Shown here: one piece after another, positions 8,265-18,249 of the stretch | Position numbering within the stretch: position 1 is the first letter of the stretch | Layout: every line of letters starts with the position of its first letter | The notes under the pieces: model-generated | What the model saw: the letters and a program-made list of their open reading frames with translations, nothing else | The model's database searches: none | Told to the model about the DNA's origin: nothing | Source: Iodidimonas muriae | GTDB taxonomy: Bacteria > Pseudomonadota > Alphaproteobacteria > Sphingomonadales > Rhodothalassiaceae | Length of the DNA: 64,000 bases | Assembly: GCF_014647255.1 (NCBI RefSeq) | Contig: NZ_BMOV01000011.1 | Span: forward strand, 1 to 64,000 | Direction: 5' to 3' | Position numbers and translations under genes: made by a program

Positions 8265-8914
8265 CACAGGCGTTCCTCGGCAGAGCCGCAGACATGACAT
8301 TCCATGAACCCGTCCACCGCCATCCGCACGTCATTTTCGATTTCAAAGGCATCGGGCACCGGACCATTCACACACAGGCGTTCAAAGATCCAGCGATGCA
8401 GAAGCTTCGACATAAACCAGTCCGCCGCCTCCCGGTCACCGCCTTTGATCTTGATGCCTTTGGCGCGTTGATCCGCCATGAAACCCGTCAACCAGCGGGA
8501 GGCCCGCACAGGCCCGCGCCGATAAAAAATCTCGCCCAATTCCGGCGCGCGCTTTGCTTCCGCAATCACGATACGGGCCAGATCGATATTTTTATCCGAT
8601 GTGGCCAGTTTCAACAGATTCCGCGCAAACAGTATCAATCCTTCGCGCATATCCAGGCTTTGGTTATCCGGCAGATGCGAAATGGTTTCCAATTCGCTCA
8701 TGGTGGATATGGCCACCGCTTCAAACAAAGCTTCCTTCGTTGGGAAATATCCATACAGCGTCGATTTTGACCCTCCGGCCAGCTTGACGATTTCATTGAT
8801 ACTGGCAGCTTTATAACCAACATCCAAAAAAACGGACCGTGCGGCCGCCAAAATCACATCTCTCTTTTGTGTCGACTTTCGCACCGAAGCGTAAGAGCCG
8901 GTCTCTGAATTCAT
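8264..8914 (-). CDS. TetR/AcrR family transcriptional regulator
   Basis: A protein of about 216 residues. The N-terminal helix-turn-helix (RDVILAAARSVFLDVGYKAASINEIVKLAGGSKSTLYGYFPTKEAL is the region; key residues are the GGS and YxYFxxKE) is typical of TetR repressors of the AcrR type. The C-terminal ligand domain resembles the group linked to efflux or fatty-acid control. The start at 8914 has an AGGGG site upstream. The gene is first of a leftward run with ubiX and the TIGR02444 gene. A palindrome 130 bases upstream (9042-9057) is a candidate operator. The ligand is unknown. Confidence 0.9.
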   Translation of the reverse strand: MNSETGSYASVRKSTQKRDVILAAARSVFLDVGYKAASINEIVKLAGGSKSTLYGYFPTKEALFEAVAISTMSELETISHLPDNQSLDMREGLILFARNLLKLATSDKNIDLARIVIAEAKRAPELGEIFYRRGPVRASRWLTGFMADQRAKGIKIKGGDREAADWFMSKLLHRWIFERLCVNGPVPDAFEIENDVRMAVDGFMECHVCGSAEERL

Positions 8915-9041
8915 TATGAAGCCCCTTCTATTCGCAGGAAAGAAGATCACAGAATTATGGCAAGGCTGCAACCATCTGTCCGCCGCCCACCCACAAACAC
9001 CCCTTTGGAAACGATTTCATAGTCCTTGCATTTTATTGAAC

Positions 9042-9057
9042 TGTACGGTACGTTACA
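9042..9057. promoter_or_regulatory. candidate TetR operator or promoter upstream of the tetR gene
   Basis: TGTACGGTACGTTACA, an imperfect palindrome, abuts a TTGAAC -35-like hexamer at 9036-9041. Palindromes built on GTAC overlapping promoters are common operators of TetR repressors. The gap 8915-9285 holds this site and the hairpins at 9079-9186. I see no protein gene in it. Confidence 0.35.
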
Positions 9058-9078
9058 TGCACATCTGCACGTCGCAGC

Positions 9079-9186
9079 GGCCAAATATTGGCCATAAGAC
9101 ATTGTAGCGTTTACGAACCACGAACGGTGGCGCCAAAAGCATCACCCACCTTTCTAGGGGCTGCCATTCGTGGCGGCCTTTTTTTT
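9079..9186 (+). terminator. two hairpins ending in a T-run; terminator, possibly the 3' end of a small RNA
   Basis: A perfect 6-base hairpin (GGCCAA at 9079-9084, TTGGCC at 9088-9093) is followed by a longer one (CCACGAA at 9118-9124 pairing with TTCGTGG at 9167-9173) and then eight T residues at 9179-9186. No plus-strand protein gene lies upstream, so the terminator has no obvious client. A short RNA started near the TTGAAC element at 9036 would fit. That is inference only. Confidence 0.45.
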
Positions 9187-9285
9187 GCCCCCCCCCTGAT
9201 CAACAAGGCCTGCGCCGCAGTTCCACCAGAAGAGCTCCCGAACAAAAAAACACCTGGCCATTTCTGACCAAGTGCTTGATTTTAT

Positions 9286-9360
<75 letters not shown>

Positions 9361-9522
9361 GCAAACGATATCTACCCGTCAAATCCGAGTAAGGCGCGGT
9401 TCATACCCCATCGCCTTTCATCTGTCTAGCCCTCTGCACCTTATTTACAGTCCGGAAGCCGGGAGACATAAAAACGGGAATGGCCTAACAATTGCTAAAC
9501 CATCCCCGTCTGTCGCTTTTAA

Positions 9523-9599
9523 TGGTCGGAGCGGCGGGATTTGAACCCACGACCCCTACACCCCCAGTGTAGTGCGCTACCAGACTGCGCTACGCTCCG
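9523..9599 (-). tRNA. tRNA-Pro (anticodon GGG)
   Basis: The minus strand gives acceptor CGGAGCG/CGCTCCG, anticodon stem CTACA/TGTAG with loop CTGGGGG (anticodon GGG), a T-arm with GTTCAAATC and an encoded CCA at 9523-9525. It is 160 bases from tRNA-Lys on the same strand. Confidence 0.97.
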
Positions 9600-9723
9600 T
9601 AAGGCGACGGCCGCTCTTATAAGCGTGAACGGCCCATCGGTGCAACCATGAAAACGACTTTCTTGGATCGTTTTGTCAAAACATATGGGACGGTTCATCT
9701 GACTTTAGCTTTGCACTATAATT

Positions 9724-10149
9724 TCAGGTCGATCCTGCCTCTGTTCTTGCCCGCATCTTGATAACAGAATCGGCAATGATATGTTGCAAAACGTCAAGAT
9801 CGACATCGGACAAGCGTTTGATATAAAGGCAAGATTTTCCTGTTTTCACAGGCCCGAGCTGTTTGAGTTTTTGTTGATAGCATTCAAAACCGGGCATTAT
9901 ATAAACAGATAAAGAGCCTTTGCGCGGGGAAAAGCCCGTCAGCATCCAGTCCCCCTCTCGCCCACTGGCATAACGATAATGGTATCGCCCAAAGCCGACA
10001 ATCGCCTTGCCCCACATGATTGCTGGCTCGCCGGTAATGCGCTGCATCATCTCCAGCAGTATCCGGGCATCCGCTTTTTGTGCCGGACTCTCAAGGGACT
10101 CTAGAAATTGGTTTGGGGAGTGATCTGTCGGCTGTGTTTTGTTGGCCAT
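9724..10149 (-). CDS. DUF1801 domain protein (YdhG-like)
   Basis: A 141-residue cytoplasmic protein with the DUF1801/YdhG pattern. An N-terminal helix (RILLEMMQRITGEPAIMWG) is followed by IVGFGRYHYRYASGREGDWMLTGFSPRK and the segment SLSVYIMPGFE. Near the C-terminus are GKSCLYIKRLSDVDLDVL and IADSV. The fold is of the MmcQ/YjbR-like kind. No enzymatic function is established. It stands alone after tRNA-Pro, reading the same way, with about 55 bases to the merR gene. Confidence 0.85.
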   Translation of the reverse strand: MANKTQPTDHSPNQFLESLESPAQKADARILLEMMQRITGEPAIMWGKAIVGFGRYHYRYASGREGDWMLTGFSPRKGSLSVYIMPGFECYQQKLKQLGPVKTGKSCLYIKRLSDVDLDVLQHIIADSVIKMRARTEAGST

Positions 10150-10206
10150 AATAGCATCTCGCCCTTATTCACACGCAGCGGGGCTGAAAAGCAAAATCCC
10201 TTGGCC

Positions 10207-10893
10207 TTAATCCAAAAGGGCTCTCAATTCCCGAAGTTCAGCCAATATGTCGCCAAGTGTTTTTTTCGACAGACCAGCCGGTGCAGACTCACCCGGTTGA
10301 ACAGCCTGGGCGGACAGGCCGGATGCGGCACCGGAAAACGACATATCAGGCTGCTGGTCAGCAGACAGTCCATCTTCGCCAGACGAAGCATCTTCACATG
10401 CGGCGCTTACAGCCTTCTCAGGATAGCCATGGTCCGAGTCTTGCCTCGCATCGTTCTGTGCTGCGTCTTTATCCGCATTCGCCAGTTCCGCGCCCTCATC
10501 TGCCCGGGAAGGCTCTAGAACCGACAGAACTGTCGCCCGCACCCCTTGTTCACGAAAGCGCTTTTGCACCCCCTTGATGGTGATGCCTTCTTCATAAAGC
10601 AGCGTTTTTATGGCGCATAAAAGGTCAATATCGGCAGGCCGATAATAGCGCCGGTTACCGCCCCGCTTCAGCGGGCGGATATGGGTAAAGCGCGTTTCCC
10701 AAAAGCGTAAAACATGCTGGGGAAGATCCAGAAGCTCCGATACCTCGCCAATGGTGCGAAAGGCCCGGTCGGACTTTTCATGATCCGCTTTTTCATGGCC
10801 AGCCTTCCCGTCAGCCACAGCCGCAGACCCATTGCCAGTGCGCGGCACTGGCACATCCGTTTTGCTTGATGTTTTTGGCATGTCAAGAGCCAC
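10207..10893 (-). CDS. MerR family regulator linked to ihfA
   Basis: A 228-residue protein. Residues 45-115 form a MerR-type winged helix ([23 protein letters not shown] and [16 protein letters not shown]). A long acidic, low-complexity linker and a short C-terminal helix ([18 protein letters not shown]) follow. It has no cysteine or effector domain of the metal-sensing MerR proteins. Such genes directly after ihfA are widespread in alphaproteobacteria and largely uncharacterised. An alternative start lies four codons in (10881). Confidence 0.9.
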   Translation of the reverse strand: MALDMPKTSSKTDVPVPRTGNGSAAVADGKAGHEKADHEKSDRAFRTIGEVSELLDLPQHVLRFWETRFTHIRPLKRGGNRRYYRPADIDLLCAIKTLLYEEGITIKGVQKRFREQGVRATVLSVLEPSRADEGAELANADKDAAQNDARQDSDHGYPEKAVSAACEDASSGEDGLSADQQPDMSFSGAASGLSAQAVQPGESAPAGLSKKTLGDILAELRELRALLD

Positions 10894-10909
10894 GCGCCGT
10901 TCCTCCGGC

Positions 10910-11224
10910 TCAGGCTCCGCCTGCCCCCTTGAGCGAAGCGTTGATACGATCTTTCATCACCTGGCTGGGGCGAAATACCAGAACCCGGCGCGGGTCAATC
11001 GGCACTTCCTCGCCGGTTTTGGGATTGCGCCCGATGCGCCCGCCTTTGTCACGCAGAACAAAGCTGCCAAAAGATGATATTTTTACATTCTCACCAGCGA
11101 TCAGGGCATCACTCACAGCATCCAGAACCTGTTCCACAAGATCGGAGGATTCATTGCGTGACAATCCCACTTCTTGATAAACTGCTTCTGATAATTCAGC
11201 CCGTGTGACGGTGTGCTTTGACAT
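10910..11224 (-). CDS. ihfA: integration host factor alpha subunit
   Basis: A 104-residue HU/IHF-fold protein. Visible marks are the N-terminal helix [19 protein letters not shown], the core [17 protein letters not shown] and the DNA-intercalating arm [12 protein letters not shown] with its conserved Pro. As half of the IHF heterodimer it bends DNA at promoters and at recombination and replication sites. It lies between fabH and the merR gene, an order conserved in alphaproteobacteria. Confidence 0.95.
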   Translation of the reverse strand: MSKHTVTRAELSEAVYQEVGLSRNESSDLVEQVLDAVSDALIAGENVKISSFGSFVLRDKGGRIGRNPKTGEEVPIDPRRVLVFRPSQVMKDRINASLKGAGGA

Positions 11225-11342
11225 AGCCGTTCCCCTGAGATCCAGATGCTCACTTTAGGTCGCTAAAGACTATATGTCAATCAAGGTCTTAGCGCTATTT
11301 ACCAAACTATATACGGAGATCTACCAGAATACCAGATCATCC

Positions 11343-12320
11343 TTACCAGCGCAGCAAACACGCCCCCCAGGTAAAGCCGCCGCCCATGGCCTCCAATAAC
11401 AAAAGATCACCCCGCTTCACACGGCCATCGCGAACCGCTTCATCCAGCGCCAAAGGAATGGATGCGGCCGATGTATTGGCGTGGCGATCCACTGTAACAA
11501 TGACTTTTTCAGCGGAAAGATTAAGCTTCTTGGCCGTTCCATCCAGAATCCGGCGATTGGCCTGATGGGGCACCAGCCAATCAATAGCAGACGACTCCAG
11601 CCCCACAGCCTGCAGCACCTCCTCCACCACAGCGGCCAGATTTACCACCGCATGGCGAAACACTTCCCGGCCTTTCATGCGCACATGGCCACTGGTGCCG
11701 GTAGAAGATGGCCCGCCATCCACATAAAGCATATCGTGGAAACGGCCATCGGAATGTAAGTGACTGCTTAAAATCCCTTGATCGCTTGCCTCTCCGGCGC
11801 CCTCTGCAGCTTCCAGAACCACAGCCCCTGCCCCGTCGCCAAACAACACGCAAGTGGTCCGGTCTTCATAATCAAGAATACGGGTAAAGGTTTCCGCCCC
11901 AATCACCAGTGCCCGCTTCACTTGCCCGGCCTTAATGAAATTATCAGCCGTTGCCAAAGCATAAACAAAGCCGGAACACACGGCTTGAAGATCAAAGGCA
12001 AAGCCTTTTGTCATGCCAAGAGCCGCTTGCACTGTGGTCGCCGTAGCGGGGAAGGTTTCATCCGGTGTTGCCGTAGCCACCACGATCAAATCCAGTTCAT
12101 CCCCATCGATCCCGGCCATTTCCAGAGCACGTTTGGCGGCATTGATCGCCAGATCGGAGGTCTTTTCATCCGCATGGGCCACATGGCGCTGTCGGATACC
12201 CGTGCGCTCAACGATCCAGTCATCGCTGGTATCCACAATTTCGGTCATATCCTCGTTGGACATGATGCGTTTGGGCAGATAACTACCGCAGCCGCGAAGA
12301 ACAGAGCGAATAACAGTCAC
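11343..12320 (-). CDS. fabH: beta-ketoacyl-ACP synthase III
   Basis: A 325-residue KASIII that condenses acetyl-CoA (or another short acyl-CoA) with malonyl-ACP to start fatty acid synthesis. The catalytic Cys is in [12 protein letters not shown], the His in [11 protein letters not shown] and the Asn in [14 protein letters not shown]. The start overlaps the plsX stop by four bases, which implies translational coupling. About 120 bases separate it from ihfA. Length is normal. Confidence 0.97.
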   Translation of the reverse strand: MTVIRSVLRGCGSYLPKRIMSNEDMTEIVDTSDDWIVERTGIRQRHVAHADEKTSDLAINAAKRALEMAGIDGDELDLIVVATATPDETFPATATTVQAALGMTKGFAFDLQAVCSGFVYALATADNFIKAGQVKRALVIGAETFTRILDYEDRTTCVLFGDGAGAVVLEAAEGAGEASDQGILSSHLHSDGRFHDMLYVDGGPSSTGTSGHVRMKGREVFRHAVVNLAAVVEEVLQAVGLESSAIDWLVPHQANRRILDGTAKKLNLSAEKVIVTVDRHANTSAASIPLALDEAVRDGRVKRGDLLLLEAMGGGFTWGACLLRW

Positions 12321-13393
12321 CTGGACGAAGCCTCCTTATCAGGATTGGACAAAGGAGCCTCGTCCTCAACGGACTGACCCATAAAAACGCCACCAAGATC
12401 TTGAGTGATCAGATGGATAAGATTGTGTCGCGCCATATCGATCGCAACCCCAATGGCTGTTGCAAAACCCGATATTGACGCACCACCATGGCTTTTCACC
12501 ACCAATCCATTCAACCCCAACATCACGGCACCATTATGATTGTTGGGATCAAGATGGGATCGCAAGCCATCCAATCCGCGCCGGGCCATCAGATAGCCCA
12601 GTTTCGCGCGGGTGGAGGATTGAAAGGCATCACGGACCAAGCTGCCAATAAGCCGGGCGGTGCCTTCCGCTGTTTTCAGGGCCACATTGCCGGTAAAGCC
12701 GTCTGTCACCACCACATCGGCACTGCCTGCCCCGATCATATCACCTTCGATGAATCCCGCAAATTCAAGCGGCAGATCGGAATTGCGCAAAATTTCCGCA
12801 GCTTCTTTAACCTCTTCATTCCCCTTCAGTTCTTCCACACCGATATTGAGAAGACTGAGCTTGGGCCGCTGAAGCCCCAAAACCGTGCGCGCAAAGGCTG
12901 CGCCCATTACCGAGAATTCCACGAGATTCGAGGCGTCACATTCCACATTGGCGCCCAGATCCAGCATCACACATTCGCCCTTATAGGTGGGCAAAAGGGA
13001 CGCCAAAGCAGGCCGGTCAATGCTGGGAAGCGTACGCAGGATGAATTTTGCCAGCGCCATCAAGGCCCCGGTATTGCCCGCAGACACCGCCACATCCGCA
13101 TCACCCGCCTTGACCGCCTCTATGGCCAGCGCCATGGAAGATTTCCGCCCTCGCCGCAAGGCCCGCGCAGGCTTGTCTTCGCTTGAAACCACATCGTCCG
13201 TATGGATCAGCGTACTGACCTGCGCCAATGCCGGAGAGGCATCGAGAAGGGGTTTGATTTCGGATTCACGGCCAAAGAAAAGAAACCGTGCTTCGGGAAA
13301 GCGCTCACGGGCAATTTCAGCCCCGTGCACGACAATCGCTGGCGCTTCGTCGCCGCCCATGGCGTCGAGCGCCACTGTCAGATGCTTATTCAA
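12317..13393 (-). CDS. plsX: phosphate acyltransferase PlsX
   Basis: A 358-residue PlsX that converts acyl-ACP to acyl-phosphate for the PlsY step of phospholipid synthesis. The N-terminus [12 protein letters not shown] is diagnostic, and [18 protein letters not shown] and [17 protein letters not shown] are further family segments. It overlaps fabH by four bases. About 118 bases separate it from yceD upstream. No rpmF fits in that gap, unlike the gammaproteobacterial order. Confidence 0.97.
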   Translation of the reverse strand: MNKHLTVALDAMGGDEAPAIVVHGAEIARERFPEARFLFFGRESEIKPLLDASPALAQVSTLIHTDDVVSSEDKPARALRRGRKSSMALAIEAVKAGDADVAVSAGNTGALMALAKFILRTLPSIDRPALASLLPTYKGECVMLDLGANVECDASNLVEFSVMGAAFARTVLGLQRPKLSLLNIGVEELKGNEEVKEAAEILRNSDLPLEFAGFIEGDMIGAGSADVVVTDGFTGNVALKTAEGTARLIGSLVRDAFQSSTRAKLGYLMARRGLDGLRSHLDPNNHNGAVMLGLNGLVVKSHGGASISGFATAIGVAIDMARHNLIHLITQDLGGVFMGQSVEDEAPLSNPDKEASSR

Positions 13394-13511
13394 TGATACC
13401 TATCCCGGTACACGTATTTCATATGCGCCAAAAGCCTGGCAAATGCCGAAAACAGCGCGGATCGCGCCTGCTTCATAGCAGTGTCGCAAAATACTGCCAA
13501 AATTTTCGGCT

Positions 13512-14048
13512 TCAAGCCTTGTCATAAAGTTTTTTAAGATCCGCAAATGGGTTGTCCGCTTTTTTCTGTGCCTCTTGATCCGCTTTCACCTGCGCTTCCG
13601 TTTTGATGATCGGGGGCAAATCAACGCCCGGCGCACGCGGAAAAGGATCAAGTGCCAAAGACACGGTCTGGGCCAGAATCTCGGCCACATCCACCGCCCC
13701 TTGTGTCAGAATGTCCACATCCTCTTCATCCACATCCACCACCATTTCATCGGCTTCCATCGGCAAAGGCGCGTCCAGAAAACGGATGGCAAACCTGTCA
13801 TCAATATGGCTTTCCACCGGATCGAGGCTGATGGCGCATTTTTGCGTTACCTGTGCCGTTACAACCCCTTCGAGGCGGATGCCGTCCGGTATTTTCTGCG
13901 CCTCCACCTGACCTGACAAATGATCGATGGCGATCAGATCAAAGCGTTGGGCCAAATCAGAACGGGCATGTGCATCGGCCTCAAGCCGGATCGAAACCGG
14001 GCCATTTTCCACATCACGCAGGGTTACAATTTTGGTGAAGTCGCTCAC
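13512..14048 (-). CDS. yceD: DUF177 (YceD) family protein
   Basis: A protein of about 178 residues of the DUF177/YceD family, which is tied to 23S rRNA maturation or L32 accumulation in plants and bacteria. The family pattern here is an N-terminal beta-rich part and an acidic core (DDRFAIRFLD, then EADEMVVDVDEEDVDILTQGAVDVAEILAQTVSLALDPFPRAPG). The start is set at GTG 14048, which overlaps the TGA of the upstream chaperone gene (GTGA). The longer frame to 14099 lies inside that gene. Confidence 0.88.
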   Translation of the reverse strand: MSDFTKIVTLRDVENGPVSIRLEADAHARSDLAQRFDLIAIDHLSGQVEAQKIPDGIRLEGVVTAQVTQKCAISLDPVESHIDDRFAIRFLDAPLPMEADEMVVDVDEEDVDILTQGAVDVAEILAQTVSLALDPFPRAPGVDLPPIIKTEAQVKADQEAQKKADNPFADLKKLYDKA

Positions 14049-14614
14049 GAGGTTACAGTCTCCTTGATAGGGTCGAGAAAGGCTATGGTGCCCGCGCACA
14101 AATCCTCATCAGAAAGGCCCTCCAGATGGGCCGCTTGCTTACGAATATAATGCGCCAGTCGCACGGGTGCATCCCCTTCAGGCGGTGTGCCGCGCCACAC
14201 ATTGCGGCCCAATGCCTCAATCAACGGGGCATCATCACGCGACTCAAGAGCCGCATCATAGGCTTTCAAGCGCCCGAAATAAGCCGAAGCCATTTCTTTT
14301 ACATGGCGCCCCACAGCCAGATCGCCCACACCGATTTCACGCAAAGTGCGATCCAGATCGGCAAACAAGGCCTCTTGTAAAACCATTTGCACATCTGTGC
14401 AAAGGTCCTCGCTGGCATTCAGCCGGTCAAGCAACAAATATACATGTAAAACAACCATATCGAAACGACCGTCAAGGGTATCGGGAACCCCCAGATCGGT
14501 GTAAAACTCCGCCCGCCGCGCCTGTGCGACCGCATGGCTGTAAAGCGTAATCGCCCCCTCACGCCCCGCTGAAGGAGAAAACAGGTTTTTCAAAAATTTG
14601 ATCAATGTCGACAT
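14045..14614 (-). CDS. ubiquinol-cytochrome c chaperone (CBP3/UQCC1 family)
   Basis: A 189-residue protein with the CBP3 domain (family segments FYTDLGVPDTLDGRFDMVVLHVYLLLDRL and ALFADLDRTLREIGVGDLAVGRHVKEMASAYFGR). CBP3 helps cytochrome b fold and assemble into the bc1 complex, so the cell has a bc1-based respiratory chain. The gene is coupled to yceD by a GTGA overlap and is divergent from bamE. Confidence 0.93.
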   Translation of the reverse strand: MSTLIKFLKNLFSPSAGREGAITLYSHAVAQARRAEFYTDLGVPDTLDGRFDMVVLHVYLLLDRLNASEDLCTDVQMVLQEALFADLDRTLREIGVGDLAVGRHVKEMASAYFGRLKAYDAALESRDDAPLIEALGRNVWRGTPPEGDAPVRLAHYIRKQAAHLEGLSDEDLCAGTIAFLDPIKETVTS

Positions 14615-14746
14615 GGTCCTGTTTGCAGACTTGACGGACTGGGTTGGAAGTGGCTGTATCTGCGATCATTCGCCGCTTGGCCTCAAAAGGTCAAGCAAAG
14701 GCTTTTTTCTTTTGCGGTGATTGCGTACATGACAGGCGTTCGGAAG

Positions 14747-15211
14747 ATGTCCATTTTCAGAAATATGGCGGCAACGATCATCGTAGGAAGCCTGCTTTCT
14801 GCATGCACCACCGCTGTGCAAACGCGCGGCTATGTGGTGGATGAAGAACTGGCAGAGGCGATTTCCCCCGGTGTCGACAACCGCAATTCCGTACAGGAAA
14901 TGATGGGGTCGCCCTCGATCACCAGTGCCTTCGGGGAAGAGATTTGGTACTATATTTCCCGCGACACAGTGACACGAGGCTTCATTGAAGAGCGGCCCTT
15001 GTCCCAATTGGTGATCGAGGTGCAATTCGACGATGGCGGCACCGTTGCCGATGTAAGGCGCTATGATCTGGCCGATTCTCAAGAAATCGACCCGCGCAAT
15101 GCCATCACGCCGATCCGTGGCAAAACCCTCGGATTTTTCGAGCAATTATTACGCGGCATCGGGCGCGTTGGACCGGCTGGACCGGGCGGAGGCGGCCCGC
15201 CAGGCACCTGA
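14747..15211 (+). CDS. bamE: outer-membrane assembly lipoprotein BamE
   Basis: A protein of about 154 residues with a lipoprotein signal peptide (lipobox LLSAC near residues 16-20). It has the SmpA/OmlA (BamE) fold, in which SVQEMMGSPSITSAFGEEIWYYIS is the core. BamE is an accessory subunit of the Bam machine that inserts beta-barrel proteins. The tail is Gly/Pro-rich (GPAGPGGGGPPG), as in alphaproteobacterial relatives. Starts at 14717 or 14729 are possible alternatives, since no strong ribosome site singles out one. A terminator follows at 15294. Confidence 0.93.
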   Translation: MSIFRNMAATIIVGSLLSACTTAVQTRGYVVDEELAEAISPGVDNRNSVQEMMGSPSITSAFGEEIWYYISRDTVTRGFIEERPLSQLVIEVQFDDGGTVADVRRYDLADSQEIDPRNAITPIRGKTLGFFEQLLRGIGRVGPAGPGGGGPPGT

Positions 15212-15293
15212 TCCTTCCCCATCTGCAGCCTGAAACCGCTTCAAGCGCCTATAGGCAAGCCGCAGGCCGAACAATAAACGCAAACAAAAAAAC

Positions 15294-15326
15294 AAGCGCC
15301 CCGCACAAAATGCAGGGCGCTTTTTT
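15294..15326. terminator. intrinsic terminator between bamE and hppA
   Basis: A 12-base stem with one mismatch (AAGCGCCCCGCA at 15294-15305, TGCAGGGCGCTT at 15311-15322), a 5-base loop and a T6 run at 15321-15326. The A-rich left flank (15285-15295) gives a T-rich tail on the minus strand, so it can also end hppA transcription. Confidence 0.9.
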
Positions 15327-15359
15327 CTTGGCCTTTAGAGTTTCGCTGTTGCTCCAGGC

Positions 15360-17450
15360 TTAGTGAGACAAGAAAGCCAGCAACAACAAAGCCACGATAT
15401 TGGTGATCTTGATCATCGGGTTCACCGCAGGGCCGGCTGTATCCTTATAAGGATCGCCCACCGTGTCGCCGGTGACAGCGGCTTTATGGGCTTCCGAGCC
15501 TTTGCCGCCATGGTTGCCGTCTTCGATATATTTCTTGGCATTATCCCATGCCCCACCACCGGCAGTCATGGAAATCGCCACGAACAATCCAGACACGATC
15601 ACCCCCAAAAGCAGCGCTCCCACAGCGGAAAAGGCCTGCGCCTGCCCTGCGATCTGGTTGATCACCACATATACGACAATCGGTGCCAGAACCGGCAACA
15701 AAGACGGCAAAATCATTTCCTTGATCGCCGCTTTGGTCAAAAGATCCACCGACCGTGCATAATCGGGCTTTTCGGTGCCCAGCATAATTCCCGGTTTTTC
15801 ACGGAACTGGCGGCGCACCTCTTCCACCACAGCCCCACCGGCACGGCCCACAGCCGTCATGCCCATGGCCCCGAACAGATAGGGCAGCAAAGCCCCTAAA
15901 AACAGCCCCACAACCACATAAGGATTGGAAAGGCTGAAATCGACGGTCAAGCCAGAGAAATAGGTTTCGATATCCGCCGTATAGGCCGAAAACAAAACCA
16001 ATGCGGCCAGTGCAGCCGACCCAATAGCATAGCCCTTGGTCACCGCCTTTGTGGTATTCCCCACCGCATCCAGCGCATCGGTGCGTTCTCGCACGCTATC
16101 GTCCAGATCGGCCATTTCCGCAATACCGCCGGCATTATCTGTCACCGGACCATAGGCATCCAGCGCCACCACCATGCCCGCCAAGGCCAGCATCGCCGTT
16201 GCGGCAAAGCCAAGCCCCAACACACCCGCAAGGCTGTAGGCGATAATAATTCCGGCAGAAATCACCAGAACCGGCAAAGCGGTCGCTTCCAATGAAACGG
16301 CAAGACCCTGAATGACATTGGTGGCATGCCCTGTTTCCGATGCCTTGGCGATGGAACGTACCGGCCGATAATCCGTCGAGGTGTAATATTCGGTGATAAA
16401 GATCAAAAGCCCGGTAACAGCCAAACCCACCACACCGCACAGATACAGATCCATACCGGTGAAGCTGCGGTCATCGGTGGAGAACACTTGCTGCAGGCCT
16501 TCGGCCCCAAGCGCCCAATCCATGGCGAAATAAATGGCAATCAATGACAAGAAGGTCGTCACGCCGAACCCCTTGTAAAGGGCCCCCATGATAGATTGCT
16601 TTGCCCCCAGTTTCACAAAGAACGTGCCGATGATCGACGTGACGATACACACGCCGCCGATAATCAGCGGCAAGGACATCAATTCGACCGCGCCGCCTTT
16701 CAAGAACAGCGCCGACAAAACCATGGTCGCGCCCACTGTCACCACATAGGTTTCAAACAAATCCGCGGCCATGCCAGCGCAATCACCCACATTATCCCCC
16801 ACATTATCGGCGATCACGGCCGGATTGCGCGGGTCGTCTTCAGGGATACCGGCTTCCACCTTGCCCACAAGATCGGCCCCCACATCCGCACCTTTGGTGA
16901 AGATGCCGCCGCCAAGACGGGCGAAAATAGAAATCAACGATGCGCCAAAGCCCAAAGCCACAAGGCTATCGATCACGATACGGCTGGTGGCATCAAATCC
17001 CATGACATGGGTGAGGAAGGTATAATATCCAGCCACCGCCAAAAGGGCGAGACCGGCAACCAGCATGCCGGTGACTGCACCAGCGCGAAAGGCAATGGAC
17101 AGCCCTTTTTGCAGGCTTTCCATAGCGCCCTGGGTGGTGCGCACATTGGCGCGTACGGAAATCAGCATGCCGATATAACCGGCAGCACCCGAAAGGACAG
17201 CCCCCAGAACAAAACCGATGGCAGGCCAAAGTTTGAGAAAAATGAACAACAAGACCGCCACGGCCACGCCCACCAGAGCAATGGCCCGATATTGGCGATT
17301 AAGATAAGCCCCCGCAGCAACCTGAATATATCCGGCAATTTCTTTCATCCGGTCATTCCCGGCCTCGGCGGACAGCACCGATCGGGTCGCCCAGATACCA
17401 TAAACGATGGCAAGAATACCCCCCGCTATGGCCACATATAAAACTGGCAT
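15360..17450 (-). CDS. hppA: proton-pumping membrane pyrophosphatase, K+-independent type
   Basis: A 696-residue integral membrane enzyme with about 16 transmembrane helices that couples pyrophosphate hydrolysis to H+ pumping. The catalytic segment [20 protein letters not shown] is present, as is [19 protein letters not shown]. The motif GNTTKA has Lys where K+-dependent enzymes have Ala, which marks the K+-independent group. The start at 17450 is set by an AGGGGAGA site. A longer frame to 17570 adds a non-membrane leader and is rejected. It ends the leftward rib/nusB/thiL cluster. Confidence 0.96.
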   Translation of the reverse strand: MPVLYVAIAGGILAIVYGIWATRSVLSAEAGNDRMKEIAGYIQVAAGAYLNRQYRAIALVGVAVAVLLFIFLKLWPAIGFVLGAVLSGAAGYIGMLISVRANVRTTQGAMESLQKGLSIAFRAGAVTGMLVAGLALLAVAGYYTFLTHVMGFDATSRIVIDSLVALGFGASLISIFARLGGGIFTKGADVGADLVGKVEAGIPEDDPRNPAVIADNVGDNVGDCAGMAADLFETYVVTVGATMVLSALFLKGGAVELMSLPLIIGGVCIVTSIIGTFFVKLGAKQSIMGALYKGFGVTTFLSLIAIYFAMDWALGAEGLQQVFSTDDRSFTGMDLYLCGVVGLAVTGLLIFITEYYTSTDYRPVRSIAKASETGHATNVIQGLAVSLEATALPVLVISAGIIIAYSLAGVLGLGFAATAMLALAGMVVALDAYGPVTDNAGGIAEMADLDDSVRERTDALDAVGNTTKAVTKGYAIGSAALAALVLFSAYTADIETYFSGLTVDFSLSNPYVVVGLFLGALLPYLFGAMGMTAVGRAGGAVVEEVRRQFREKPGIMLGTEKPDYARSVDLLTKAAIKEMILPSLLPVLAPIVVYVVINQIAGQAQAFSAVGALLLGVIVSGLFVAISMTAGGGAWDNAKKYIEDGNHGGKGSEAHKAAVTGDTVGDPYKDTAGPAVNPMIKITNIVALLLLAFLSH

Positions 17451-17666
17451 GAACGCTTCTCCCCTATATATGATCCAGTGAAACGCGCCAAAGGCACGGC
17501 CCATCTTTTTTATGCAGGCCCAAAAAGGGCCGCATGCCGCTGATTGTTTTTTATGCGGCTTTTGGATCAATTGAGCTTAGGGGCAGGTTTTTCCATGCGC
17601 AAGATGCCAAAAGACATCTGAACGCGTAAAATCAAAACCAAAACAAGGAAAAGCAGGGATCAAAGA

Positions 17667-18197
17667 TTATTCAGGAACCCGCTGGGCATTGGTAATGCGC
17701 ACATTCAGCACATGGCCCTTCCCCATCACCTGATGGGTCATTTCTAAAAGGCGATCATGGACCAGATCGAAATCCAGAGCGCCGGGACGATCGGTCTGCG
17801 TGGTCTGCCGGCTATTGAGATCGCGCAAAAAGCCATCGCGTAATTCCGGCAAACGTGCGGCCACATAGGACTGGTTGTCCGGGCCATCCACTTCAAACGC
17901 CAGATCCACCCACATATAGCCAAGAATCCGGTTATCATTATCGATCAAGGGCAAAGCAAAACGCCGCACCGGAACCACCAGAAGATCGATCTTCTTTTCC
18001 GCCTTTTCCTTGGCGGCCTGTGCCTGTTCTTCGATGGCGGCTTCATCTTGCACGCTTGCGCTCTCATCCCCGCCGGAAAGAAAGAAGAAAACCGCAGCTC
18101 CGCCGATCAGCACCCCGGCAACAATGCCCGCCACCAGAAAAAGCAGCCCCCGCGGACGACCACCCGCTTCCAATTCCACCGCGTCTTTTTCTGCCAT
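17667..18197 (-). CDS. FliL-like single-pass membrane protein
   Basis: A 176-residue protein with one N-terminal transmembrane helix (residues ~17-40), a charged coiled linker and a periplasmic domain. That domain (MWVDLAFEVDGPDNQSYVAARLPELRDGFLRDLNSR) has the layout of FliL, which stabilises the flagellar stator. Similarity is moderate. It lies between thiL and hppA and not in a flagellar operon, so it may be a FliL-related stomatin-like protein with another job. Confidence 0.6.
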   Translation of the reverse strand: MAEKDAVELEAGGRPRGLLFLVAGIVAGVLIGGAAVFFFLSGGDESASVQDEAAIEEQAQAAKEKAEKKIDLLVVPVRRFALPLIDNDNRILGYMWVDLAFEVDGPDNQSYVAARLPELRDGFLRDLNSRQTTQTDRPGALDFDLVHDRLLEMTHQVMGKGHVLNVRITNAQRVPE

Positions 18198-18249
18198 TAC
18201 CGTTTTCTCCGCTTCTTCTTAATGATCATGCGATCATCTGTTTATGGTA

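Noticed and set aside
13394-13511. rpmF between yceD and plsX
   Set aside because: The gap is about 118 bases, too short for ribosomal protein L32, and no suitable frame is present.
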